From Arion vulgaris (taxonomy: Eukaryota > Mollusca > Gastropoda > Stylommatophora > Arionidae): DNA of 64,000 nucleotides. The notes below the pieces were generated by a model. The model did no database searches. It was given only the letters and a program-made list of their open reading frames with translations, and was not told the DNA's origin. The DNA lies in NCBI GenBank assembly GCA_020796225.1, contig CM036755.1, positions 85,879,803 to 85,943,802 of the forward strand. The letters are read 5' to 3'. This document shows, one piece after another, positions 48,001 to 63,000 of the stretch. Position 1 is the first letter of the stretch. Each line of letters opens with the position of its first letter. A program made the position numbers and the translations under genes.

Positions 48001-51000
48001 CAATTTCGTCTAACATATGCTAATAGTAAATCACATAATCCGTTAGGGTTATAGGTCAACTACTTTATAATTAAAAACATGTAAGCCTGTCCACATATAT
48101 CTTTCCTTTGTTACACGTACACTTGTAAAATAAGTCACTTCTCAACCAATGCTTAACGTTGTCAGCTCCACCTTGTCTTCATCTTCCTCTTCTACTACGA
48201 TCATCAACTGTTTCCTGAAGAATTGTTTTTTTAAAACGAGGCATGTCTGTTGACAAGTTCGAGAAATTTCAGCTTACAATATTTCACTACTGTCACAAGT
48301 TCTTCCTGTTGGCCTGTTCGAACAATGTCAGCTTACAATGTTTCACTACTGTCACAAGTGCTTCCTGTTGGCCTGTCCGAACAATGTCAGCTTACAATGT
48401 TTCACTACTGTCACAAGTGATTCATGTTGACCTGTCTGAACAATGTCAGCTTACAATGTTTCACTACTGTCACAAGTGATTCATGTTGGCCTGTCTGAAC
48501 AATGTCAGCTTACAATATTTCACTACTGTCACAAGTGCTTCCTGTTGGCCTGTCTGAACAATGTCAGCTTACAATGTTTCACTACTGTCACAAGTGCTTC
48601 CTGTTGAACTGTCTGAACAATGTCAGCTTACAATATTTCACTACTGTCACAAGTGCTTCCTGTTGAACTGTCCGAACAATGTCAGCTTACAATTTCATTT
48701 CCTATCTGTCACAATGTAGTCTTCATGATTCTGTTGAACTGTCCGAACAATGTCAGCTTACAATATTTCACTACTGTCACAAGTGCTTCCTGATGGCACT
48801 GTCGAACAATGTCAGCTTACAATGTTTCACTACTGTCACAAGTATTCTGTTAGACTATCGAACAATGTCAGCTTACAATATTTCACTACTGTCACAAGTG
48901 CTTCCTGTTGAACTGTCCGAACAATGTCAGCTTACAATATTTCACTACTGTCACAAGTGTTCATGTTGGAACTGTCTGAACAATGTCAGCTTACAATATT
49001 TCACTACTGTCACAAGTACTTCCTGTTAGCCTATCTGAACAATGTCAGCTTACAATATTTCACTACTATCACAAGTGCTTCCTGTTGGTCTGTCTGAACA
49101 ATGTCAGCTTACAATATTTCACTACTGTCACAAGTGATTCATGTTGGCCTGTCTGAACAATGTCAGCTTACAATATTTCACTACTGTCACAAGTGATTCA
49201 TGTTGGTCTGTCTGAACAATGTCAGCTTACAATATTTCACTACTGTCACAAGTGATTCATGTTGGCCTGTCTGAACAATGTCAGCTTACAATATTTCACT
49301 ACTGTCACAAGTGCTTCCTGTTGGTCTGTCTGAACAATGTCAGCTTACAATATTTCACTACTGTCACAAGTGATTCATGTTGGCCTGTCTGAACAATGTC
49401 AGCTTACAATATTTCACTACTGTCACAAGTGCTTCCTGATGGCCTGTCTGAACAATGTCAGCTTACAATATTTCACTTCACTGTCACAACAGTGCTTCCT
49501 GTTGGTTCTGTCGAACAATGTCAGCTTACAATATTTCACTACTGTCACAAGTGATTCATGTTGGACTGTCGAACAATGTCAGCTTACAATATTTCACTAC
49601 TGTCACAAATGCTTCCTGATGGTCTGTCTAACAATGTCAGCTTACAATGTTTACTCTGTACTGATCATGTTACTGTCAACAATGTAGCCAATTCATACTG
49701 TCACAAGTGTTCTTGGCCTGTCTAAACAATGTCAGCTTACAATATTTCACTACTGTCACAAGTGATTCCTGTTGGTCTGTCTGAACAATGTCAGCTTACA
49801 ATATTTCACTACTGTCACAAGTGATTCATGTTGGCCTGTCTGAACAATGTCAGCTTACAATATTTCACTACTGTCACAAGTGCTTCCTGTTGGCCTGTCT
49901 GAACAATGTCAGCTTACAATATTTCACTACTGTCACAAGTGATTCATGTTGGCCTGTCTGAACAATGTCAGCTTACAATATTTCACTACTGTCACAAGTG
50001 ATTCATGTTGGCCTGTCTGAACAATGTCAGCTTACAATATTTCACTACTGTCACAAGTGCTTCCTGTTGGTCTGTCTGAACAATGTCAGCTTACAATATT
50101 TCACTACTGTCACAAGTGATTCATGTTGGCCTGTCTGAACAATGTCAGCTTACAATATTTCACTACTGTCACAAGTGCTTCCTGTTGGCCTGTCTGAACA
50201 ATGTCAGCTTACAATATTTCACTACTGTCACAAGTGATTCATGTTGGCCTGTCTGAACAATGTCAGCTTACAATATTTCACTACTGTCACAAGTGATTCT
50301 CCTGTTGCAGTCAGATCTCACTTGTCTGTCTGAACAATGTCAGCTTATAATATTTCACTACTGTCGCAAATGCTACTTTTCCAAATTACAATTTTCATTG
50401 ACATTAACATCTAAATCCGTTTCCAATCTTAATTTCATTTCTAATCTGAACATCTATCTCTTTCAAATACATATTTCAAATTATATAACGTTTTCAAAGC
50501 AATAAATGTTGCTCAGTTCTCACAGTATTTTGTTTTATGTAACTATATATATATTTATATACTAGCAGATGTATTCGTTCGTTGCATGGGAATTAATATG
50601 TTGTACGCTAATTGTAAGAGCATATAATTCACGAATATAAGTAAGTATGTTGTACGCTAATTGTAAAAGCATACAATTCACGAATATAAGTAAGTATGTT
50701 GTACGCTAATTGTAAGAGCATACAATTCATGAATATAAGTAAGTATGTTGTACGCTAATTGTAAAGCATAAATTCACGAATATAAGTAAGTATGTTGTAC
50801 GCTAATTGTAAGAGCATAAATTCAGAATATAAGTAAGTATGTTGTACGCTAATTGTAAAGCATACAATTCATGAATATAAGTAAGTATGTTGTACGCATG
50901 TCAATTAGTAAGAGCATCATAATTCATGAATATAAGTAAGTATGTTGTACGCTAATTGTAAGAGCATATAATTCACGAATATAAGTAAGTATGCTGTACG

Positions 51001-54000
51001 CTAATTGTAAAAGCATATAATTCACGAATATAAGTAAGTATATAGAACGCTAATTGTAAGAGCATATAATTCACGAATATAAGTAAGTATGTTGAACGCT
51101 AATTGTAAGAGCATATAATTCACGAATATAAGTAAGTATGTTGTACGCTTATTGTGTGGATTTGATCATAAGTTTCTACTTATGGGGAGTGTTATTTGTC
51201 TTGACATGCCTTCTTCATTACTGCCCTGGTTAATACTAGCAATGTAATGGAAGCTATGACAAAATTAACGTGGTACAATAGGATATCTCTCAAGCAAATC
51301 CTCTATGCAGACAATATTGCAACCACTTCGTGTAGGCGCAAGTATGAACAACTTGGTTTTATCAATAACTAATGTACAAGCCACATAAAGCAGACCAATA
51401 GAAAAAACATGAATCTCGTCAATCAATTCCACCTACTTTGTTTTTGTATGAATGTCTCTGAGCTTTATTAATAGCCATTGGCAAACACACGTTGTAATTG
51501 GAAATGTCCGTCTCTTCTACAAGTTGTTTTCTAATTGATGTCCGATAAATCATCACAGAAATATACCAGCAGTTGTACGTGTATATGGAAGGTTTTTATC
51601 TTCTTGTTTGAGTGGTCATGTGGTGACCTTGTTCAGAGAAATTATTTTAGTTTTCCTATGCTTGATTTCACTTTGGTCGCATCAAGCGTCACGAAGGCCT
51701 GGAAAGAACAATACTAGAGGGCAGAGTCCCGGGACGCAGAGGCAGACCAAGAAGAAGATGGCTACAAGATATTTAAAAACCATGAATATGACAATCGGCG
51801 AGGTGGGTGAACTGGCTAGAGATAGAGTGAATTTCAGATGTGCTGCAAAGAGAGCAACTTCCTATAAAGGATACGCACCTTGATGATGATGATGATGCTT
51901 GATTTTAGACACAATCATCTGGTACAATCATCTGGTACAATCATCTGGTACAATCATCTGGTACAATCATCTAGTACAATCATCTGATACAATCATCTGG
52001 TACAATCATCTGGTACAATCATCTGGAACAATCATCTGGTACAATCATCTGGTACAATCATCTAGTACAATCATCTGGTACAATCATCTGGCAGAATCAT
52101 CTGTCACAATCATCAAGCTGTATTAAGGCGGCGTCATTTATTCATGGATATCTGTATGTGTGTTATATAGAAGTGTAGAGCCATCATCACAATTAATATC
52201 TTCCATGGAGAATGTGAGAGTCCATTTGATAGCTCTTGCATTATCATCAGTTGTTTCACGTATCAAACCAAGCTTTGTCTATGTTGAATAGTAGGGATGA
52301 CATTACACATTGTTGTCACTCACCTGTTTTAACTTCATATTTCAGTTCGGAACTAGCTACATTACATGTGAATTAACTGTAGCAACGTGTCTTGAAGCTT
52401 TATAAAATATAGTGCGACATCTCAATATATGAGGAGCATAAGAGATCCTTCTCCTCCCGCACCATATATATATATACTAGGACAAGAATACAAGTTGGAT
52501 GCAATAGTTTTTACTTACGTCCTTCTCTTGATAATAAAAATGCCACTGTAATATACAAAATAATATTGGAATTATTCACTGAATGGATGTATTTATTGAT
52601 GATCATCAACATTACTGATTGTATTTCTTGTTTCTCCTGTTGCACAGACTATTTCTAAAATAGAAGTTATTAAAAACCAAAAAATACGACTAAGTCTATT
52701 ATTTCATGACTCTATTGCAAGTATCAACATTCGCCCCAATGTATGAGCTGGGATAATACGCTTTTGAAAAAGACTTGTCATCAAACGTCATGTTGGTGCG
52801 TTAACTGTAAAACTAAAATTTCGCTCCAGACTCGCCAAATATGCCGCCAACATAAAAGAAAACCATTATATTACAAAATTTAGGTCTCCTATAGCAATTT
52901 TTTCCATCAGACATTTGCGTCGGTTTAATTCTAAGATTGGGTTCACAGTTTCGCTACTGTAGAAATGATGGTTTTGCTGCAATTTGCATTGGACTGTAGG
53001 CATGAGTTGTTGTACTGACTGTAAATATCCACAACAAATCATGCCACGATATAAAAAGAAAAATGTTAGAGAGTTTCACGACAAACTATATTAAATATTT
53101 ATCAACAGATAATTGACTGTATAACCATCTAATATCGATGTCAACAGGGTTGCATATTACAAGGAAGGATTCATAAAAACAATTTGGATTAGAGTTTCAA
53201 CAGAGAATTGGATATTAAAAAGTATTTTTGATTTTTTTCCATCCAGAAGCACTTGAGCTTTCAGCTTTTCGGCTCGCTGCCTTGGACATCGTAACCCTTC
53301 GGTTCGGTGACACGCAAACCGTAAATCTGGAGCAACTGTGACTTTTCTGCCTGCCCACGGAATTAAACCGCACTCACAGGGGGCTTGTCACCAGTCTACC
53401 AATGCGCTACGAACACGCTGGGCTGGCGGACAAACATTTTTGTTCAAGACACCGTTACTGCTTGTAATACCGTTTTTTCGGCCTGTGTAGGGGCGGGGAG
53501 AGGAGGGGGAGAGGGGAGAGGGGGAGGTGAGCCTGAGAATTTAAGTGTCGCATTGCTTTAATCTTGTTATGCCCCCGACTTTAAAAATATCCTGGCCTTA
53601 CCGAGGATTGAATACGGGACTTCCGCATAACATCCTGGTTTGTTTTAATGTTAAATAGCTGCACGTTTAACATATCATTATTAGTTTCCATTTAGGTAAC
53701 TTTGTCTTTCAGCCTCCTGTGGGGCATATGCTCTATCGTATTATTTTGTTCTGAGCAACTGCTTCATTTACATCTGTATCCTCTTTGTAGCTATTTATAT
53801 CTCAGTTCCCTCTCCAACACAGTATACACCATGTGGATATTTAATATAATATTGTAGTCTATTTTCTATTCTCTTTCAACGGCTGGATAATGGAATTGGA
53901 TGTCCACTCTTGTCGTTAAGTGTAGGGGTGGTAGCTTTAATTAGTGTTCCAGTGCTATATGAGTCACACATGTTGGATTATATCTGTGTTTAATTAGTGT

Positions 54001-57000
54001 TCCAGTGCTATATGAGTCACCTGTGTTGTGTTATATCTGTGTTTAATTAGTGTTCCAGTGCTATATGAGTCACCATGTTGGTTATATCTGTGTTTAATTA
54101 GTGTTCAGTGCTATATGAGTCATCCATGTTGTGTTATATCTGTGTTTAATTAGTGTTCTAGTGCTATATGAGTCACCCATGTTGGGTTATATCTGTGTTT
54201 AATTAGTGTTCCAGTGCTATATGAGTCACCTGTGTTGGGTTATATCTGTGTTTAATTAGTGTTCCAGTGCTATATGAGTCACCTGTGTTGTGTTATATAT
54301 GTGTTTAATTAGTGTTCTGGGCTATAGAGTCACCTGTGTTGGGTTATATCTGTGTTTAATTAGTGTTCCAGTGTATATGAGTCACCTGTGTTGTGTTATA
54401 TCTGTGTTATTAGTGTTCCTGGGATATATGAGTCACCTGTGTTGTAGTTTATATCTGTGTTTAATTAGTGTTCCAGGGCTATATGAGTCACCCATGTTGG
54501 GTTATATCTGTGTTTAATTAGTGTTCCTGGGATATATGAGTCACCTGTGTTGTAGTTTATATCTGTGTTTAATTAGTGTTCCAGGGCTATATGAGTCACC
54601 CATGTTGGGTTATATCTGTGTTTAATTAGTGTTCCAGGGATATATGAGTCACCCATGTTGTAGTTTATATCTGTGTTTAATTAGTGTCCAGTGCTATATG
54701 AGTCACCTGTGTTGTGTTATATCTGTGTTTATTTAGTGTTCCAGTGCTATATGAGTCACCTGTGTTGTGTTATATCTGTGTTTAATTAGTGTTCTAGGGC
54801 TATATGAGTCACCCATGTTGGGTTATATCTGTGTTAAATTAGTGTTCCAGTGCTATATGAGTCACCATGTTGTAGTTATATCTGTGTTTAATTAGTGTTC
54901 CAGTGCTATATGAGTCACCTGTGTTGTGTTATATCTGTGTTTAATTAGTGTTCTAGGGCTATATGAGTCACCATGTTGGTTATATCTGTGTTTAATTAGT
55001 GTTCCAGTGCTATATGAGTCACCTGTTGGTTATATCTGTGTTTAATTAGTGTTCCAGTGCTATATGAGTCACCTGTGTTGTGTTATATATGTGTTTAATT
55101 AGTGTTCTAGGGCTATAGGAGTCACCTGTGTTGGGTTATATCTGTGTTTAATTAGTGTTCCAGTGTATATGAGTCACCTGTGTTGTGTTATATCTGTGTT
55201 TAATTAGTGTTCCTGGGATATATGAGTCACCTGTGTTGTGTTTATATCTGTGTTTAATTAGTGTTCCAGGCTATATGAGTCACCCATGTTGGGTTATATC
55301 TGTGTTTAATTAGTGTTCCTGGGATATATGAGTCACCTGTGTTGTGTTTATATCTGTGTTTAATTAGTGTTCCAGTGTATATGAGTCACCTGTTGGGTTA
55401 TATCTGTGTTTAATTAGTGTTCCAGGTATATGAGTCACCTGTTGTAGTTATATCTGTGTTTAATTAGTGTTGCCAGTGCTATATGAGTCACCTGTGTTGT
55501 GTTATATCTGTGTTTAATTAGTGTCCCAGTGCTATATGAGTCACCTGTTTGTGTTATATTGTGTTTAATTAGTGTTCAGTGCTATTGAGTCACCTGTTGG
55601 GTTATATCTGTGTTTAATTAGTGTTCCAGTGCTATATGAGTCACCCATGTTGTGTTATATCTGTGTTTAATTAGTGTTCCAGTGCTATATGAGTCACCAT
55701 TGTTGTGTTATATCTGTGTTTAATTAGTGTTTCCAGTGCTATATGAGTCACCTGTGTTGTGTTATATCTGTGTTTAATTAGTGTTCCAGTGCTATATGAG
55801 TCACCTGTGTTGGGTTATATCTGTGTTTAATTAGTGTTCCGGACTATATGAGTCACCTGTTGTGTTATATCTGTGTTTAATTAGTGTTCAGTGCTTGATC
55901 ACTGTGGATATCTGTTTATTTAGTCAGTCTATGAGTCACCTGTGTTGTGTTATATCTGTGTTTAATTAGTGTTCAGTGCTATATGATCACCCATGTTGTG
56001 GTTATATCTGTGTTTAATTAGTGTTCCAGTGCTATATGAGTCACCATTGTTGTGTTATATCTGTGTTTAATTAGTGTTCCAGTGCTATATGAGTCACCTG
56101 TGTTGTGTTATATATGTGTTTAATTAGTGTTCCAGTGCTATATGAGTCACCTGTTTGGTTATATCTGTGTTTAATTAGTGTTCAGTGCTATATGAGTCAC
56201 CCATGTTGTGTTATATCTGTGTTTAATTAGTGTTCAAGTGCTATATGAGTCACCTGTGTTGTGTTATATCTGTGTTTAATTAGTGTTCCAGTGCTATATG
56301 ATCACCTGTATATTGTGTTATATTAGTGTTCTGTATATGAGTCACGTGTTTGTAATCTGTGTTTAATTAGTGTCAGTGCATGGTACCTGTTTGGTTATAT
56401 CTGTGTTTAATTAGTGTTCCAGGGCTATATGAGTCACCATGTGTTGTGTTATATCTGTGTTTAATTAGTGTTCCAGTGCTATATGAGTCACCTGTTTTGT
56501 GTTATATCTGTTTTTAATTAGTGTTCCAGTGCTATATGAGTCACCTGTGTTGTGTTATATCTGTGTTTAATTAGTGTTCCAGTGCTATATGAGTCACCAT
56601 GTTTGTGTTATATCTGTGTTTAATTAGTGTTCCAGTGCTATATGAGTCACCTGTGTTGGGTTATATCTGTGTTTAATTAGTGTTCCAGTGCTATATGAGT
56701 CACCTGTTGGTGTTATATCTGTTTTAATTAGTGTTCCAGTGCTATATGAGTCACCTGTGTTGTGTTATATCTGTGTTTAATTAGTGTTCCAGTGCTATAT
56801 GAGTCACCTGTGTTGTGTTATATCTGTGTTTATTAGTGTCCAGTGCTATATGAGTCACCTGTGTTGTGTTATATCTGTGTTTAATTAGTGTTCTAGGGCT
56901 ATATGAGTCACCCATGTTGGGTTATATCTGTGTTAAATTAGTGTTCTAGTGCTATATGAGTCACCCATGTTGTGTTATATCTGTGTTTAATTAGTGTTCC

Positions 57001-60000
57001 AGTGCTATATGAGTCACCTGTGTTGTGTTATATCTGTGTTAATTAGTGTTAGGCTGTGAGTCACCTAGTTTTCTTGTTTAATTAGTATTCAGTGCATTGA
57101 TCACCATGTTGTGTTATATCTGTGTTTAATTAGTGTTCTGGGATATATGAGTCACCTGTGTTGGGTTATATCTGTGTTTAATTAGTGTTCCAGTGCTATA
57201 TGAGTCACCCCTGTTGTGTTATATCTGTGTTTAATTAGTGTTCCAGTGCTATATGAGTCACCTGTGTTGTGTTATATCTGTGTTTAATTAGTGTTCCAGT
57301 GCTATATGAGTCACCTGTTTTGTGTTATATCTGTGTTTAATTAGTGTTCCAGTGCTATATGATTCACCTGTGTTGTGTTATATCTGTGTTTAATTAGTGT
57401 TCCTGGGCTATATGAGTCACCTGTGTTGTGTTATATCTGTGTTTAATTAGTGTTCCAGTGCTATATGAGTCACCCTGTTTGTGTTATATCTGTGTTTAAT
57501 TAGTGTTCCAGTGCTATATGAGTCACCCATGTTGTGTTATATCTGTGTTTAATTAGTGTTCCAGTGCTATATGAGTCACCTGTGTTGGGTTATATCTGTG
57601 TTTAATTAGTGTTCCAGTGCTATATGAGTCACCTATGTTGTGTTATATCTGTGTTTAATTAGTGTTCCAGTGCAATATGAGTCACCTGTGTTGTGTTATA
57701 TCTGTGTTTAATTAGTGTTCCAGTGCTATATGAGTCACCTGTTTTGTGTTATATCTGTGTTTAATTAGTGTTCCAGTGCTATATGAGTCACCCATGTTGG
57801 GTTATATCTGTGTTAAATTAGTGTTCCAGTGCTATATGAGTCACCCATGTTGTGTTATATCTGTGTTTAATTAGTGTTCCAGTGCTATATGAGTCACCTG
57901 TGTTGTGTTATATCTGTGTTTAATTAGTGTTCAAGTGCTATATGAGTCACCTGTGTTGGGTTATATCTGTGTTTAATTAGTGTTCCAGTGCTATATGAGT
58001 CACCCATGTTGTGTTATATCTGTGTTTAATTAGTGTTCCTGGGATATATGAGTCACCTGTGTTGTGTTATATCTGTGTTTAATTAGTGTTCCAGTGCTAT
58101 ATGAGTCACCTGTTTTGTGTTATATCTGTGTTTAATTAGTGTTCCAGTGCTATATGAGTCACCTATGTTGTGTTATATCTGTGTTTAATTAGTGTTCCAG
58201 TGCTATATGAGTCACCTGTGTTGTGTTATATCTGTTTTTAATTAGTGTTCCAGTGCTATATGAGTCACCTGTGTTGTGTTATATCTGTGTTTAATTAGTG
58301 TTCCAGTGCTATATGAGTCACCTGTGTTGTGTTATATCTGTGTTTAATTAGTGTTCCAGTGCTATATGAGTCACCTGTGTTGTGTTATATCTGTGTTTAA
58401 TTAGTGTTCCAGTGCTATATGAGTCACCTTTGTTGGGTTATATCTGTGTTTAATTAGTGTTCCAGTGCTATATGAGTCACCTGTGTTGTGTTATATCTGT
58501 GTTTAATTAGTGTTCCAGTGCTATATGAGTCACCTGTGTTGTGTTATATCTGTGTTTAATTAGTGTTCCAGTGCTATATGAGTCACCATGTTGGGTTATA
58601 TCTGTGTTTAATTAGTTTCTAGTGCTATATGAGTCACCTGTGTTGTGTTATATCTGTGTTTAATTAGTGTTCCAGTGCTATATGAGTCACCTGTGTGGTT
58701 ATGTCTGTGTTTAATTAGCGTTCAGTGCTATATGAGTCACCCATGTTGTGTTATATCTGTGTTTATTTAGTGTTCCAGTGCTATATGAGTCACCTGTGTT
58801 GTGTTATATCTGTGTTTAATTAGTGTTCCAGTGCTATATGAGTCACCCATGTTGGGTTATATCTGTGTTTAATTAGTGTTCTAGTGCTATATGAGTCACC
58901 TATGTTGGGTTATATCTGTGTTTAATTAGTGTTCCAGGGCTATATGAGTCACCTGTTTTGTGTTATATCTGTGTTTAATTAGTGTTCCAGTGCTATATGA
59001 GTCACCTGTGTTGTGTTATATCTGTGTTTAATTAGTGTTCCAGGGCTATATGAGTCACCATGTTGTGGTATATCTGTGTTTAATTAGTGTTCCAGTGCTA
59101 TATGAGTCACCCATGTTGGTTTATATCTGTGTTTAATTAGTGTTCCAGTGCTATATGAGTCACCCATGTTGTGTTATATCTGTGTTTAATTAGTGTTCCA
59201 GTGCTATATGAGTCACCTGTTGGGTTATATCTGTGTTTAATTAGTGTTCCAGTGCTATATGAGTCACCTGTGTTGTGTTATATCTGTGTTTAATTAGTGT
59301 CCCAGTGCTATATGAGTCACCTGTTTTGTGTTATATCTGTGTTTAATTAGTGTTCCAGTGCTATATGAGTCACCTGTGTTGTGTTATATCTGTGTTTAAT
59401 TAGTGTTCCAGTGCTATATGAGTCACCCTTGTTGTGTTATATCTGTGTTTAATTAGTGTTCCAGTGCTATATGAGTCACCATGTTGTGTTATATAGTGTT
59501 TAATTAGTGTTCCAGTGCTATATGAGTCACCATGTTGTGTTATATCTGTGTTTAATTAGTGTTCCAGTGCTATATGAGTCACCTGTGTTGTGTTATATCT
59601 GTGTTTAATTAGTGTTCCAGTGCTATATGAGTCACCTGTTTTGTGTTATATCTGTGTTTAATTAGTGTTCCAGGGCTATATGAGTCACCTGTGTTGTGTT
59701 ATATCTGTGTTTAATTAGTGTTCCAGTGCTATAGAGTCACCTGTGTTGTGTTATATCTGTTTTAATTAGTTTCCAGTGCTATATGAGTCACCCATGTTGG
59801 TTATATCTGTGTTTAATTAGTGTTCCAGTGCTATATGAGTCACCTATGTTGTGTTATATCTGTGTTTAATTAGTGTTCCAGTGCTATATGAGTCACCTGT
59901 GTTGTGTTATATCTGTGTTTAATTAGTGTTCCAGTGCTATATGAGTCACCTGTGTTGTGTTATATCTGTGTTTAATTAGTGTTCCAGTGCTATATGAGTC

Positions 60001-63000
60001 ACCTGTGTTGTGTTATATCTGTGTTTAATTAGTGTTCCAGTGCTATATGAGTCACCTGTGTTGTGTTATATCTGTGTTTAATTAGTGTTCCAGTGCTATA
60101 TGAGTCACCTATGTTGGGTTATATCTGTGTTTAATTAGTGTTCCAGTGCTATATGAGTCACCTGTGTTGTGTTATATCTGTGTTTAATTAGTGTTCCAGT
60201 GCTATATGAGTCACCTGTTTTGTGTTATATCTGTGTTTAATTAGTGTTCCAGTGCTATATGAGTCACCTGTGTTGGGTTATATCTGTGTTTAATTAGTGT
60301 TCCAGTGCTATATGAGTCACCTATGTTGTGTTATATCTGTGTTTAATTAGTGTTCCAGTGCTATATGAGTCACCTGTGTTGTGTTATATCTGTGTTTAAT
60401 TAGTGTTCCAGTGCTATATGAGTCACCATTGTTGTGTTATATCTGTGTTTAATTAGTGTTCCAGTGCTATATGAGTCACCTGTGTTGGGTTATATCTGTG
60501 TTTAATTAGTGTTCCAGTGCTATATGAGTCACCTGTGTTGGGTTATATCTGTGTTTAATTAGTGTTCCAGTGCTATATGAGTCACCTGTGTTGGGTTATA
60601 TCTGTGTTTAATTAGTATTCCAGTGCTATATGAGTCACCCATGTTGTGTTATATCTGTGTTTAATTAGTGTTCCAGTGCTATATGAGTCACCTGTGTTGT
60701 GTTATATCTGTGTTTAATTAGTGTTCCAGTGCTATATGAGTCACCTGTATTGTGTTATATCTGTGTTTAATTAGTGTTCCAGTGCTATATGAGTCACCCA
60801 TGTTGGGTTATATCTGTGTTTAATTAGTGTTCCAGTGATATATGAGTCACCTGTGTTGTGTTATATCTGTGTTTAATTAGTGTTCCAGTGCTATATGAGT
60901 CACCTGTGTTGGGTTATATCTGTGTTTAATTAGTGTTCCAGGGCTATATGAGTCACCTGTTTTGTGTTATATCTGTGTTTAATTAGTGTTCCAGTGCTAT
61001 ATGAGTCACCTGTGTTGTGTTATATCTGTGTTTAATTAGTGTTCCAGTGCTATATGAGTCACCTGTTGGTTATATCTGTGTTTAATTAGTGTTCCAGTGC
61101 TATATGAGTCACCTGTTTGGTTATATCTGTGTTTAATTAGTGTTCCAGTGTATATGAGTCACCTGTGTTGTGTTATATCTGTGTTTAATTAGTGTTCCAG
61201 TGCTATATGAGTCACCTGTTTTGTGTTATATCTGTGTTTAATTAGTGTTCCAGTGCTATATGAGTCACCTGTGTTGTGTTATATCTGTGTTTAATTAGTG
61301 TTCCAGTGCTATATGAGTCACCTGTTTTGTGTTATATCTGTGTTTAATTAGTGTTCCAGTGCTATATGAGTCACCCATGTTGGGTTATATCTGTGTTTAA
61401 TTAGTGTTCCAGTGCTATATGAGTCACCTTTGTTGTGTTATATCTGTGTTTAATTAGTGTTCCAGTGCTATATGAGTCACCTGTGTTGTGTTATATCTGT
61501 GTTTAATTAGTGTTCCAGTGCTATATGAGTCACCGATGTTGTGTTATATCTGTGTTTAATTAGTGTTCCAGTGCTATATGAGTCACCCATGTTGGGTTAT
61601 ATCTGTGTTTAATTAGTGTTCCAGTGCTATATGAGTCACCATGTTGGTTATATCTGTTTTAATTAGTGTTCCAGTGCTATATGAGTCACCTGTGTTGTGT
61701 TATATCTGTGTTTAATTAGTGTTCCAGTGCTATATGAGTCACCTGTGTTGTGTTATATCTGTGTTTAATTAGTGTTCCAGTGCTATATGAGTCACCTGTG
61801 TTGTGTTATATATGTGTTTAATTAGTGTTCCAGTGCTATATGAGTCACCCATGTTGGTTTATATCTGTGTTTAATTAGTGTTCCAGTGCTATATGAGTCA
61901 CCCATGTTGGGTTATATCTGTGTTTAATTAGTGTTCAAGTGCTATATGAGTCACCTGTGTTGTGTTATATCTGTCTTTAATTAGTGTTCCAGTGCTATAT
62001 GAGTCACCCATGTTGTGTTATATCTGTGTTTAATTAGTGTTCAAGTGCTATATGAGTCACCATGTTTGTGTTATATCTGTGTTTAATTAGTGTTCCAGTG
62101 CTATATGAGTCACCATGTTGGTTATATTGTGTTAATTAGTGTTCCAGTGCTATATGAGTCACCCATGTTGGTTTATATCTGTGTTTAATTAGGTTCAGTG
62201 CTATATGATCACCTGTGTTGTGTTATATCTGTGTTTAATTAGTGTTCCAGTGCTATATGATCACCATGTTGTGTTATATCTGTGTTTAATTAGTGTTCCA
62301 GTGCTATATGAGTCACCTGTTTTGTGTTATATCTGTGTTTAATTAGTGTTCCAGTGCTATATGAGTCACCCATGTTGGGTTATATCTGTGTTTAATTAGT
62401 GTTCCAGTGCTATATGAGTCACCCATGTTGGGTTATATCTGTGTTTAATTAGTGTTCCAGTGCTATATGAGTCACCTGTGTTGTGTTATATCTGTGTTTA
62501 ATTAGTGTTCCAGGGCTATATGAGTCACCTGTGTTGTGTTATATCTGTGTTTAATTAGTGTTCCAGTGCTATATGAGTCACCATGTGTTGGGTTATATCT
62601 GTGTTTAATTAGTGTTCCAGTGCTATATGAGTCACCATGTGTTGGTTATATTGTTTTAATTAGTGTTCAGTGCTATGAGTCACATTGTTAATTGTGTTTC
62701 AATTAGTGTTCAGTCTATTGAGTCACCTGTTGGTTATATATGTGTTTAATTAGTGTTCCAGTGCTATAGTGAGTCCCTGTTGTGTATTATTCTGTATTTA
62801 ATTATGTCCAATTGGCAATGTTGAGTTATATCTGTGTTTAATTAGCGTTCAGTGCTATATGAGTCACCTGTTTGGTTATATCTTGTTTAATTAGTGTTCC
62901 AGTGCTATGAGTCACCCATGTTGATGTTATATCTGTGTTTAATTAGTGTTCCAGTGCTTTATGAGTCACCTGTGTTGTGTTATATCTGTGTTTAATTAGT

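Noticed and set aside
51899..52126. 75-codon frame DTIIWYNHLVQSSG repeats
   Set aside because: Translation of a 13-bp tandem repeat; not a gene.
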